Positions 1 through 7,428 of a DNA stretch of 64,000 bases are shown piece by piece (the stretch's first letter is position 1; every line of letters starts with the position of its first letter). The notes beneath the pieces were generated by a model. That model made no database searches. It was not told where the DNA came from and saw only the letters and a program-made list of their open reading frames with translations. The translations under genes and the position numbers were made by a program. This stretch comes from CBDFKY01 sp965248995 (lineage in GTDB: Bacteria; Pseudomonadota; Alphaproteobacteria; Rickettsiales; UBA998): positions 1 to 64,000 of the forward strand of contig CBDFKY010000006.1 in assembly GCA_965248995.1 (NCBI GenBank), in the 5' to 3' direction.

Positions 1-1766
1 GCCGGAAGGAGCGGGGCGGCGCCTTGCGTCACCTGAACGTCCTTGAACTCGGCCTGCGTCGCCCAGGTGCCGACGCCGACTTTGCCTTTGGGCGCCAGCT
101 GGACGGGGGCGTCGGTAAGCGTGACGTCCGTGGGCAGCACGACATCACCTTTGTTCGCGCCGAACATGGCCTGCGCGTAGTACGACGGCGACCCGAAGGC
201 GGCGCTGGCGTCGTAACCGATCAAATTCACGGCCCACTGGCGGCCGCCTTTGTTGACGTTCACAAACATCGGGGCGTAGCAGGACATGAGAACGACATCG
301 GAGTTTCGCTCCATGCCGATCATCCAGGCGGCGTCGCCGAGGGCCGCCGAGAAGCTGGGGGTGGGGCCTTTTTTATCCGCGTCGGTCCATGGTTCGCTGA
401 CGTCCTGGGACGCCCACTCCCCGACAAAGATCTTGGGACCGCCGCGGTCATAATTGTCGTAATGCCCGCTATCGCGCTCCATCTCACCAGCGGTCTTGTA
501 GAAGTGGTCGTCCATCAGGTCGGGCTTGCGCTTGGTGACATTCGCCGTGGCGATCAGTTGGAGCCTGGGATACTTGGCTTTGATGGCGTCATGGAACTGG
601 GCGTAACGGCCGTCATAGCTGCCCGATCTATCAAACGAATCTTCGTTCCCGATCTCCACATATTGCAGAGGGAAGGGATTTGGGTGACCATCCGCGATGC
701 GGCGCGCCCCCCAGGTCGTGTTCTTGTCGCCGGTCAAATATTCGATTTCGTCGAGGGCGTCCTGAACGAAGGGCGTCAGCGCGGGGCCGGGCTCCACATG
801 ATCCCCATTCAAGGAATAGCCCGCGTAGACGGCAAGCAGCGGCTCGATCTTCAGATCCTCGCACCACTCCAGAAATTCCAGCAGACCCAGCCCGTCGGTG
901 GAGCGATAACCCCATGGGCCTTGGTGCCCTGGGCGCCCCTCAACGGGGCCGAGCGTCTTTTTCCAGTCGAAGCGCTCCGGGATCGTGTTGCCTTCCAGAT
1001 AGTTGCCGCCCGGCAGTCGTAAGAACGTCGGAGACATACCCGCCTGAAGGTTCATCAAGTCGATCCGATTGCCATTCGGGCGGTTGTGATACGTGGGCGG
1101 GAAGAGCGAGACCTGGTTGAGCCAGACGGCTCCCGTTCCCTTGGCGGAGATCACGAAACGATACTGCGAGCCTGACGTGACCGCGGCGTCTGTCTTGAGC
1201 GTGACCGTATACTTCTTCCAAGAAGTTCCGGGCGCCGGCGCCGTCGTCCGCGCGGCGACTTTGTTACTGTCCGTGCTTTCGATCGTCAGCGTCAGCGGTC
1301 CCTTGAAGTTATCGTCGGCCTTGGCGTAGAACGAGGCCCGGTAGGCAGTGCTGGGTTTGACGGGGATGCCCCAGTAGCCGTCGTTCGCCGCGCCCAGACC
1401 GCGTCCCGTTCCCGCATTCGTCACATCCAGGCGCAAGCACGTCGTCAAAGCCGTGCCTGGGATGGGCTGACTGGCGTCGAGCGCGATGGACCCGGCCGCG
1501 CCGCCGCTCAGATCCGCGGACCAATGGACGGGCGTCGCCGCATTATCCTTGAACACACGGTTTTGAATCAGCTCGCCGTACAAGCCTCCGTCGTAAGAAT
1601 GATTGATCTCTTCCGTCATCAAGCCGTACAGCATCGGGCTGATTTTGACGCCAGGCTGGTCCGCTTTGACCGTCAGGCGCCCCGACGCCGCGCCGGCGGG
1701 CGCGGTGAACGCCGTGGCCATTACAGTCAGCGCCGCAATCGCTTCCCATTGCAAATTTCTATACAC
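1..1766 (-). CDS. secreted alpha-L-arabinofuranosidase, GH51 family (3' end outside window)
   Basis: The minus-strand frame is open from a GTG at 1766 to the window edge (588 codons, C-terminus missing). The GTG is preceded by GGAGG at a 10-nt distance. The first 26 residues form a signal peptide ending in TAPAGA, so the enzyme is probably exported. An N-terminal carbohydrate-binding-like beta domain (about residues 60-230) is followed by a TIM-barrel with the clan GH-A landmarks LRLPGGNYLEGN, YVEIGNED (acid/base Glu about 375) and FVGEWAS (nucleophile Glu about 450). GH51 enzymes release arabinose from arabinan or arabinoxylan. No other plant-polysaccharide genes lie nearby. The gene sits on the far side of a suspicious junction near 2035, so it may not belong to the same genome as the rest of the window. 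Family assignment is firm; native host is uncertain. Confidence 0.85.
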   Translation of the reverse strand, partial: MYRNLQWEAIAALTVMATAFTAPAGAASGRLTVKADQPGVKISPMLYGLMTEEINHSYDGGLYGELIQNRVFKDNAATPVHWSADLSGGAAGSIALDASQPIPGTALTTCLRLDVTNAGTGRGLGAANDGYWGIPVKPSTAYRASFYAKADDNFKGPLTLTIESTDSNKVAARTTAPAPGTSWKKYTVTLKTDAAVTSGSQYRFVISAKGTGAVWLNQVSLFPPTYHNRPNGNRIDLMNLQAGMSPTFLRLPGGNYLEGNTIPERFDWKKTLGPVEGRPGHQGPWGYRSTDGLGLLEFLEWCEDLKIEPLLAVYAGYSLNGDHVEPGPALTPFVQDALDEIEYLTGDKNTTWGARRIADGHPNPFPLQYVEIGNEDSFDRSGSYDGRYAQFHDAIKAKYPRLQLIATANVTKRKPDLMDDHFYKTAGEMERDSGHYDNYDRGGPKIFVGEWASQDVSEPWTDADKKGPTPSFSAALGDAAWMIGMERNSDVVLMSCYAPMFVNVNKGGRQWAVNLIGYDASAAFGSPSYYAQAMFGANKGDVVLPTDVTLTDAPVQLAPKGKVGVGTWATQAEFKDVQVTQGAAPLLP

Positions 1767-1841
1767 GATATGATTGCCTCCACGAAGGCGCCAATACGCG
1801 AATTCTCAAATTCCGTACGTATTACGCTGACGATTTGAGCC

Positions 1842-1870
1842 ATTGTAACGTTTAGATGGAGCCTTGTCAA
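1842..1870 (-). promoter_or_regulatory. sigma70-type promoter of the GH51 gene
   Basis: On the minus strand TTGACA (1870-1865) is followed after exactly 17 nt by TACAAT (1847-1842). This near-consensus promoter is about 75 nt upstream of the GTG start of the arabinofuranosidase. Confidence 0.7.
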
Positions 1871-1926
1871 GAGAATTGGAAAGAATTGGTTGTGTGTTGT
1901 TCTCGATTGGTTAACATGAGATCGTG

Positions 1927-2040
1927 TTAGCGAAAACTGCGAATCAATCTCGACAACAGTCCCGCAAGCTGCTTTTGGTCTTCGGCGTCCAGCACATGGA
2001 GCAGATCCTGCTCGTGCTCCATATGTTCGGCCATGCAGGG
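1927..2040 (-). pseudogene. C-terminal tail of a MarR-type regulator (truncated)
   Basis: The last 36 codons on the minus strand read AEHMEHEQDLLHVLDAEDQ and then QKQLAGLLSRLIRSFR, which resembles the C-terminal dimerisation helix of MarR regulators (LL..L...E..QLA.LL..L). The same frame continues upstream only into non-homologous sequence, because a plus-strand Hsp20 tail begins at about 2033. The DNA-binding domain is missing. It ends about 160 bp before the GH51 start and is in the same orientation. The assignment rests on a short segment. Confidence 0.45.
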
Positions 2041-2173
2041 CGCCGAGCTCAGTGACGGGCTGCTGCGTATCCGGTTGCTCCGTGAAGTACCGGATGAGGC
2101 TAGGCCGCGCATGATTCCGATCAACGGTGGAGGCGGTGCCGCGCTGGAAGTGAAGAGCGGTAAAAAGAGTTAG
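2033..2173 (+). pseudogene. C-terminal tail of an IbpA/Hsp20-type small heat-shock protein (truncated)
   Basis: The plus-strand frame from 2033 to the TAG at 2173 encodes GAELSDGLLRIRLLREVPD followed by EARPRMIPIN. This matches the end of the alpha-crystallin domain and the I-x-I tail of IbpA-like chaperones (GA.L.NGLL.I.L.RE.PE..KPR.I.I). The N-terminal two thirds are missing, and upstream sequence in this frame has no Hsp20 character. A strong terminator follows at 2197. The point where Hsp20 homology stops coincides with the start of the MarR-like tail on the other strand. Confidence 0.55.
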
Positions 2174-2196
2174 CCGCTTTTTTGAATCGATGCAGG

Positions 2197-2230
2197 AAAT
2201 CCGGGGAATATTCCGTTCCCCGGATTTTTT
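2197..2230 (+). terminator. Rho-independent terminator after the Hsp20 tail
   Basis: A 12-bp perfect stem (AAATCCGGGGAA with TTCCCCGGATTT, 7-nt loop) runs into a T tract at 2225-2230. Confidence 0.85.
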
Positions 2231-2241
2231 GCATATGCCGC

Positions 2242-2270
2242 TTGTGCAAAAGCGCGCTTTAACGTACAAC
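2242..2270 (+). promoter_or_regulatory. promoter of rnpB
   Basis: TTGTGC (2242-2247) and TACAAC (2265-2270) are separated by 17 nt and lie 6-7 nt before the predicted 5' end of RNase P RNA. Confidence 0.6.
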
Positions 2271-2275
2271 AACCC

Positions 2276-2670
2276 GGCCAGATGGTCGGGTGATCGCGGC
2301 GTGCCGCAAGGCGCGGCGAGGAAAGTCCGGGCTCCGTGAAACAGGGTGGCGGGTAATGCCCGCCGGGAGCGATCCCAGGGAAAGTGCCACAGAAAACAAA
2401 CTACCTCCCTACCGTAAGGTATGGGGGAAAAGGTGAAACGGTGCGGTAAGAGCGCACCGCGTTTGCGGTAACGCAAATGGCAGGGTAAACCCCGCCCGGA
2501 GCAAGACCAAATAGGGACGGGTACGTCTTGCGAAAGATGTCGGTGCGTTTCACATCGTGACCCGTCCGGGTAGGTTGCATGAGCGCGTCGGCGACGGCGC
2601 GCCTAGAGGAATGATCGCCTCCACTCGTCAAGGGTGCAGACAGAACCCGGCTTATAGACCATCTGGCTTA
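2276..2670 (+). ncRNA. rnpB: RNase P RNA, bacterial class A
   Basis: This is the catalytic RNA that trims tRNA 5' leaders. The diagnostic core GAGGAAAGTCCGGGCTCC (about 2318) and the ACAGAA / AGGGTGCAGACAGAACCC elements are present, as is a GGTAAACCCC segment near 2484. Helix P1 is formed by GCCAGATGGTC (2277-2287) pairing perfectly with GACCATCTGGC (2657-2667), which sets the ends. It has its own promoter and is followed directly by repeat elements. The total length of about 395 nt is normal for alphaproteobacteria. Confidence 0.95.
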
Positions 2671-2686
2671 TTTTATGAGAATACAC

Positions 2687-2803
2687 TATAGTGTTTCCGA
2701 ATAATTTCCGTACGGAAATTTTCGGATAAAAACACTATAAAATATATGGTTATAGTCATTTTATCCGAAAAAAACCGTACGGTTTTTAGTCGGAATGACT
2801 ATA
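2687..2803 (+). repeat. twin-hairpin TA element, copy 1 (subfamily A1)
   Basis: Two 53-nt palindromes, 2687-2739 (TATAGTGTTT...AAACACTATA, core TTCCGTACGGAA) and 2751-2803 (TATAGTCATT...AATGACTATA, core ACCGTACGGT), are joined by an 11-nt AT spacer. Near-identical copies occur at 26023, 57219 and 58199. It lies just 3' of rnpB. Confidence 0.95.
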
Positions 2804-2820
2804 TCGTTAGCGGTACCGTC

Positions 2821-3057
2821 ATACCGGCGCAGGCCGGTATCCAGCCCGGCTCTTCTCATGTGCAAAGCAAATACCCTATTCCTTCTAAAAAGATGCTTCG
2901 CATCAGGGTTATAGTGTTTCCGAATAATTTTCGTACGAAAATTTTCGGATAAAAACACTATAAATTATAGGTTTATAGTCATTTTATCCGATTAAAACCG
3001 TACGGTTTTAAATCGGAATGACTATATGTTTCGCTGGATACCGGCCTGCGCCGGTAT
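2821..3057. repeat. 25-bp inverted repeats bracketing twin-hairpin copy 2
   Basis: The 25 bases at 2821-2845 are the exact reverse complement of 3033-3057. Each is itself a short palindrome (ACCGGCGCAGGCCGGT, or its reverse complement). They resemble the dispersed ATNCC..GGNAT repeats of other proteobacteria. The twin-hairpin element at 2910-3026 lies between them. Confidence 0.8.
2910..3026 (+). repeat. twin-hairpin TA element, copy 2 (subfamily A2)
   Basis: Same architecture as copy 1 (53 + 11 + 53 nt), but the core of the first palindrome is TTTCGTACGAAA instead of TTCCGTACGGAA and the spacer is AATTATAGGTT. The stem substitutions are symmetric, so pairing is kept. It is closest to the copy at 60944. 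Confidence 0.95.
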
Positions 3058-3086
3058 AACGTAGCGTTAACACCATAAGCCCTTTT

Positions 3087-3809
3087 TTATCGCATACGCT
3101 GTCGTGCCTGCAATCGCACCACCTTCGCCCGCATCATGCTGGTTCGGATACGCAATCCCAGCACCAGCAGCCAGAAAGTAAGAAACCCCGCCGCCATGAG
3201 GCCGAGCGGCCACAGCATCTGTGGTGCGATGGCCGAGCCGCCGGCGCGCAGCAGGCTGGCGGGCTGATGGAGGGTGTTCCACCAGTTGACGGAAAACTTG
3301 ATGACCGGCAGGTTCACCGCGCCTACCAGACAGAACCAGGCGCAGATTTTCTGCCGTGCCTCGTCATGGTCCGCTTCGCGGGCGAGCAGGTGGTAGCCCA
3401 TCAGGATGAAAAACAGGATCAGCATGGAGGTCAGCCGCGCGTCCCATACCCAGTACGCCCCCCAGGTCGGTTTACCCCAGAGCGAGCCGGTGATCAGCGT
3501 CACCGCCGTCATGCCGAGCGCGATGAGGGCGCTTTCGCGTGCCACCAGATCCGCCACCGCGTGCCGCCATATCAGGAAGATCGCGGAACTGAGCGCCATG
3601 CTGCCGTAAATCGCCAGCGACCACCAGGCGGCGGGGACATGGATGTACATGACGCGCACCATCTCCCCCTGCTGATAATCGGGAGGTGAGGAGACGAGCG
3701 CGCTGTACGTTCCGGCGCCGAGAAGCAGCAGCGTCGCCGCGGCCAGCCAGAGCTGCAGCGTGGCGAGCAATCGGGCAAAACGGGCAGGGTTGGCGAAAGC
3801 GTTAAACAT
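3087..3809 (-). CDS. ccmC: cytochrome c maturation heme exporter subunit CcmC
   Basis: This 240-residue integral membrane protein has six predicted helices. It carries the tryptophan-rich WGAYWVWDARLTS motif (about residues 115-127) and flanking histidines, such as YIHVPAAWWS (about 56), that define CcmC. In the family, CcmC delivers heme to CcmE in the periplasm during cytochrome c assembly. Length and topology are normal. The other ccm genes are not adjacent: downstream are repeats and rnpB, and upstream is the divergent fliI. A small stand-alone ccmC is not unusual. Identification is secure. Confidence 0.93.
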   Translation of the reverse strand: MFNAFANPARFARLLATLQLWLAAATLLLLGAGTYSALVSSPPDYQQGEMVRVMYIHVPAAWWSLAIYGSMALSSAIFLIWRHAVADLVARESALIALGMTAVTLITGSLWGKPTWGAYWVWDARLTSMLILFFILMGYHLLAREADHDEARQKICAWFCLVGAVNLPVIKFSVNWWNTLHQPASLLRAGGSAIAPQMLWPLGLMAAGFLTFWLLVLGLRIRTSMMRAKVVRLQARQRMR

Positions 3810-3933
3810 CTGCCGGTTCTAGAAGGATTCCGGGACGGTTTCCATCATAAACCGGAGCGCGCGCCGGCTTTATTCGCTTGCACCCGCCGTGGCCGCCCTC
3901 TACCCTGATGAATGAACGATCCGGTAATCCTGC

Positions 3934-5295
3934 ATGTCCCATCCCCTTCTGGACGCGATTGAACGCTTGAGTCCCGTACGGTTCACCGGAACGGTGGAGA
4001 CGGTACGCGGGCTGGTGGTGACCTGCAAGGGGCTCTCCTCCGTGCTGAAAGTAGGGGACCGCTGCCTGATAGAACGCAGAGGGCATGCGGGCAGCGCCGC
4101 CGAGAACGTCATGGCGGAAGTGGTCGGGTTCGATGCCACCTATGCCCTGCTGATGCCGTTCGACCAGCTGGAAGGCGTCGGCCCCGGCTCCAGAATCGCG
4201 GTGGTGCCGTCGGCCACCACGGTGATGCCGTCCCACGGGTGGCTCGGGCGTGTCGTCAACGCGTTCGGTGAGCCGATCGACGGGAAAGGATTGCTGCCAT
4301 CCGGCGGGCTGCCGTTTCCGGTGCGCGCCTCGCCGCCGCCGGCCCAGTCGCGGGATCGGGTGAAAGGCAAGCTGGATCTGGGCGTGCGTTCGCTTAACGC
4401 CTTCCTCACCTGCTGCCGGGGGCAGAGGATGGGGATCTTCGCCGGTTCCGGGGTCGGAAAATCCATTCTGATGTCGATGCTAGCGCGCTACAGCCAGGCG
4501 AGCGTCAACGTGATCGGCCTGATCGGGGAGCGGGGGCGTGAAGTACAGGAATTCATCGAGGATGATCTGGGAGAAGAGGGGCTCAAACGCTCCGTGGTCG
4601 TGGTCGCCACTTCCAGCGAGTCCGCATTGATGCGGCGTGAAGCCGCTTATATGACGATGGCGATCGCGGAGTATTTCCGCACCAGCGGAGAAGACGTGCT
4701 CTGCCTGATGGACAGCGTCACCCGCTTCGCCATGGCGCAACGGGAAATCGGCCTGTCGGTCGGGGAGCCGCCCGCCACGAAAGGCTATACCCCGACCGTG
4801 TTCGCCGAGCTTCCCCGCCTGCTGGAGCGGGCCGGGCCGGGGTTGAAGGGGGAAGGATCGATCACCGGCCTGTTCACCGTTCTCGTGGAAGGGGGAGATA
4901 CGAATGAACCGGTATCCGATACGGTCCGCGGAATCCTGGACGGGCATATCGTGATGGAGCGCGCCATCGCGGAGCGGGGCAGGTACCCGGCGATCAACAT
5001 CCTGCGCAGCGTCTCGCGTACCATGCCGGATTGTAACAGCAACGCGGAAAATACGCTGGTGACGATGGCGCGTACCCTGCTTTCCACCTATGACGACATG
5101 GCGGAAATGATCCGTCTGGGAGCTTACCGGCGCGGTACCGATCCCGATGTCGACCGGGCCATCCAGCATTTCCAGCCGCTCGAACAGTTTCTTGCGCAAG
5201 GCAAACACGAGAAAACGGGGTTGGAGGAAAGTTATGCGAAGCTGGCGCAGATTCTGGGGGTTTCCCCATGGCCGGTACCGGAGCAGAAGCGATAA
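3934..5295 (+). CDS. fliI: flagellar export ATPase FliI
   Basis: The 453-residue protein is a F1-beta-like rotary ATPase. It has Walker A GIFAGSGVGKS (about 168-178), IGERGREVQEFIEDDLG, Walker B LCLMDSVTRFAMAQ, and LPRLLERAGPG. The N-terminal segment (GLVVTCKGLSSVLKVGDRC) and the RGQRMGIFAGSG context fit flagellar FliI rather than virulence T3SS ATPases. FliI powers export of flagellar subunits in a ring with FliH and FliJ. Neither partner nor any other flagellar gene is in this window; fliJ often follows fliI, but here a terminator comes right after the stop. Motility of the organism therefore cannot be inferred. Confidence 0.92.
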   Translation: MSHPLLDAIERLSPVRFTGTVETVRGLVVTCKGLSSVLKVGDRCLIERRGHAGSAAENVMAEVVGFDATYALLMPFDQLEGVGPGSRIAVVPSATTVMPSHGWLGRVVNAFGEPIDGKGLLPSGGLPFPVRASPPPAQSRDRVKGKLDLGVRSLNAFLTCCRGQRMGIFAGSGVGKSILMSMLARYSQASVNVIGLIGERGREVQEFIEDDLGEEGLKRSVVVVATSSESALMRREAAYMTMAIAEYFRTSGEDVLCLMDSVTRFAMAQREIGLSVGEPPATKGYTPTVFAELPRLLERAGPGLKGEGSITGLFTVLVEGGDTNEPVSDTVRGILDGHIVMERAIAERGRYPAINILRSVSRTMPDCNSNAENTLVTMARTLLSTYDDMAEMIRLGAYRRGTDPDVDRAIQHFQPLEQFLAQGKHEKTGLEESYAKLAQILGVSPWPVPEQKR

Positions 5296-5300
5296 CGAAA

Positions 5301-5342
5301 AAACCGCGTTCACTTTTTCAAATGAACACGGTTTCTTTTTCT
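5301..5342 (+). terminator. terminator after fliI
   Basis: AAACCGCGTTCA (5301-5312) pairs with TGAACACGGTTT (5323-5334) with one mismatch, followed by a T-rich tract. It starts within a few bases of the fliI stop. Confidence 0.75.
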
Positions 5343-5379
5343 TCCAGTCTATTTTCAATTATGGCCAGTCTATTTTCAA

Positions 5380-5937
5380 TTATGGATTATGAATCTGTGA
5401 AATTTTCGTTCCCTCGATACTCAGCGAAGCCATCAGGCCCTGCTGATCGAAGATGAACGCATACGCATCGTCTTTCAAGGTAGTGGAAGAAAGGTTTTTC
5501 GCCACGCCTTCGTTCACCAGTACCACGGTCGGGCCGACACCGATTTCCCATCCTTTCGTATCACGCAGATATTTTACCGCCTTGTCCGTCATAAGGAACA
5601 CGGCGTATCCATAAGACTGGGCGCCCGCCTGCCAGCCCACGGAGGCGGTGATGGAATTGTAATAGCCGTCGACCTTACTGTGATCCTGCAGCACGCCTTC
5701 ACCGTAGGCGCCGCCGAATACCAGACCCGCTTTCACGATATTCGGGAAAATGAGGATGGCCTTCGCCTGCTTCGCAGCGTTCGCGGCGGCGGGGTTTTTA
5801 GCGGTTAACATTTTCAGGGCTTGCGCGGCATCGGTGTTGAGTTCTTGTTTACTTGTGGCAGCCTGTGCGCTTCCGTTGCTGAGCGCCACACAGAACGCCA
5901 GAGCTAGCGAAAGCCAAAGATAACGATACGATTTCAT
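5380..5937 (-). CDS. exported SYLF/YSC84-type lipid-binding protein
   Basis: The 185-residue product has a clear signal peptide (LWLSLALAFCVALSNGSAQA, residues 8-27). The rest is a SYLF (YSC84) domain: AKAILIFPNIVKAGLVFGG, YGEGVL, and SITASVGWQAGAQSYGYAV. The family binds lipids, and bacterial members are periplasmic or envelope proteins of unknown exact role, often induced by stress. Three small minus-strand genes (5959, 6314) lie upstream in the same orientation and may be co-transcribed. The coding strand ends about 40 bp from the fliI terminator. Family call is secure, function is not. Confidence 0.85.
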   Translation of the reverse strand: MKSYRYLWLSLALAFCVALSNGSAQAATSKQELNTDAAQALKMLTAKNPAAANAAKQAKAILIFPNIVKAGLVFGGAYGEGVLQDHSKVDGYYNSITASVGWQAGAQSYGYAVFLMTDKAVKYLRDTKGWEIGVGPTVVLVNEGVAKNLSSTTLKDDAYAFIFDQQGLMASLSIEGTKISQIHNP

Positions 5938-5958
5938 GGTAAATACTCCGTTAAATAA

Positions 5959-6300
5959 TTAATTGGTCACAAATTCGGCATTCTTCGAAGAAGAATGTAC
6001 TACAGGGTTTAACTGTTCGAAAACATCGTGTCCGTTCCTGCCATTTTCAGTATGCAGAGGCTTGAAAGGCTCCGCACCGGGAGAGAGAGGAGAATGCTTG
6101 CGAATGCCCAAGGATTCATTCAGATCCTGACGAATATCCTTGTTATGATACGTCCAGCATTCTCCCGTTTCGTGAATAAATGTGACCCAGAGCAGATCCC
6201 ATTGCGGGCCGTAATCGATGATCGCCACCGCATACGCCTTTCCTTTCGGAGTGAGGAGCGGGATGGGACTTGGTAACTGGGTCAACATAAATTCCGCCAT
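5959..6300 (-). CDS. conserved hypothetical protein
   Basis: The 113-residue product has no signal peptide. The core GKAYAVAIIDYGPQWDLLW and CWTYHNKDIRQDLN resembles small uncharacterised proteins I associate with alphaproteobacterial genomes, in which a GxxxAxAxIDYGxExxLLW core is followed by CWT.xN.xIR. The C-terminal 45 residues look disordered. It lies 22 bp upstream of the YSC84 gene and 14 bp downstream of csbD on the same strand, so an operon of stress-type small proteins is likely. No function can be assigned. Confidence 0.6.
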   Translation of the reverse strand: MAEFMLTQLPSPIPLLTPKGKAYAVAIIDYGPQWDLLWVTFIHETGECWTYHNKDIRQDLNESLGIRKHSPLSPGAEPFKPLHTENGRNGHDVFEQLNPVVHSSSKNAEFVTN

Positions 6301-6313
6301 GCTTCCTGATTGA

Positions 6314-6514
6314 TTATTCCGCGTCCGCGTCGTCCGCGTCAGAATGATTGCCGGTGGTACCTGGTTTGGTCAGTTTCGGCATCTTACCGTCTTCGATACG
6401 GCCTTCGTTACGCATATTACGTCCTTCCTGCGCCATTTTCTCGTCGTTCATCTTCTCGCCCAGTTCTTCTTTTACGTAACCGGCCGCTTCTTTCACGTTT
6501 CCTTTGATCGTCAT
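6314..6514 (-). CDS. CsbD-like stress protein
   Basis: I chose the start at 6514 because AAGGAG lies 6 nt before that ATG; an upstream in-frame codon at 6532 lacks such a site. The 66-residue product begins MTIKGNVKEAAGYVKEELGE, the CsbD signature of a short, charged, helical protein. It ends in an acidic tail (DADDADAE). CsbD proteins are general-stress induced; their molecular role is not known. It heads a minus-strand run of three small genes. Confidence 0.8.
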   Translation of the reverse strand: MTIKGNVKEAAGYVKEELGEKMNDEKMAQEGRNMRNEGRIEDGKMPKLTKPGTTGNHSDADDADAE

Positions 6515-6625
6515 ATGCATCTCCTTGAGCATGATGGTTTATTTACAGTGTTCTTATGCTGTAGCTCCACCATGCCAGCGGGCGGCTAAAAAAACGATAG
6601 TAACGCTGGGGGAAAATGTAATGAA

Positions 6626-6814
6626 ATGGTAAATGGAAAGGCAGAATATGAAACATATGTGATTACTATCAGCATGCGGGACGTGTCCGCCGCTTCCGCG
6701 GATGCTGATAACTCCGCCGGGCAAATTCTGGAAGCTTTGCAGGAACTTTCCTGTCAGGCGGAAGGGCTCAACATACGTGTTGATGAGTTTTTATCTGAAC
6801 TCCGGGCCAGATAA
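6626..6814 (+). pseudogene. C-terminal remnant of a methyl-accepting chemotaxis protein
   Basis: The last 43 codons read DVSAASADADNSAGQILEAL and then ELSCQAEGLNIRVDEFLSELRAR. This is the typical C-terminal end of alphaproteobacterial chemoreceptors (A..AS...GQ.L.AA.ELS.QAE.L...VD.FL..VRA). The signalling and sensor domains are missing, and the first 17 codons (from an ATG at 6626) have no chemoreceptor character. It could instead be a short real gene, because an ATG with a weak purine tract is present. Together with the isolated fliI, it hints at decay or scattering of motility genes. Confidence 0.5.
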
Positions 6815-6852
6815 AAAAACAAAAAAAAACTTCCCGTAGGAAGTCCCTTAGC

Positions 6853-7248
6853 TTAGAACGGTAGGGTTAACCCCCAAAGAGTATAACCCGGTTCATTATC
6901 GTAGAGCACGGCGTGAGCCACGCCATGCTTTCCGAAATACCAAGTGCATGGATGATTGGCGATCCATTGCGCGGGCATGGGTTGCCCTCGAAAATTTACT
7001 ATCGCCTCACAACCAATTCCCGCTCCAGTTGGAACGGAAATATTAAAAACAACGTCTCCGTACCCGTGATCGTGTGTCACCTTTTTTGCCAAAATGGTGT
7101 TTGCGAATGCAGGACGAAGAGGTGGCGGCGACAAAACGGGGGGAACTAAAGCCAGAAAAAATGGTAACACAATTAAGTGCTGATGCTTTGCATCAGGCGA
7201 AACGAATTTGAGTTGCCAACTTAACCCCCACCTTGGTCTTAATGTCAA
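6853..7248 (-). CDS. hypothetical exported protein
   Basis: The 131-residue frame is not recognised. Residues 25-48 (LIVLPFFLALVPPVLSPPP and LRPAFA) look like a signal peptide, so the real start is probably an alternative codon inside the frame rather than the first ATG. The mature part contains two cysteines (GCEAIVNF and HPCTWYFG) that could form a disulfide and ends YTLWGLTLPF. Base composition is more AT-rich than its neighbours. Existence as a gene is moderately likely. Confidence 0.4.
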   Translation of the reverse strand: MTLRPRWGLSWQLKFVSPDAKHQHLIVLPFFLALVPPVLSPPPLRPAFANTILAKKVTHDHGYGDVVFNISVPTGAGIGCEAIVNFRGQPMPAQWIANHPCTWYFGKHGVAHAVLYDNEPGYTLWGLTLPF

Positions 7249-7287
7249 TAAAAAATGATTTGTGATGTCAAAAACTTTAATGCTGAG

Positions 7288-7341
7288 TAAAGTCGTTTTA
7301 TCACCTCTAAAAATGTTCCATTTTTAAGTTGAACGACTATA
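7288..7341 (-). repeat. single TATA-ended hairpin, family B
   Basis: Read on the minus strand it begins TATAGTCGTTCAACTT, continues through an AAAATG...CATTTTT core, and ends GGTGATAAAACGACTTT. It resembles the hairpin at 60879-60927 and has ends analogous to the twin-hairpin elements, but is present as one unit only. Confidence 0.6.
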
Positions 7342-7428
7342 TTTGAGACTCACCTAATTTAGGAAAATTCATTGTTAATGAAATATAAGGGTTGACATGC
7401 GGGAAGATACACAATCCCATATGGAAAG

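Noticed and set aside
24..1022. Long plus-strand open frame of 332 codons at the left edge
   Set aside because: The minus strand carries a continuous GH51 enzyme with catalytic motifs and a promoter; the plus frame is its GC-rich shadow.
2687..3060. Possible CRISPR array from repeated palindromes after rnpB
   Set aside because: Only two copies, no regular unique spacers and no cas genes; the same units are dispersed through the window with TA flanks.
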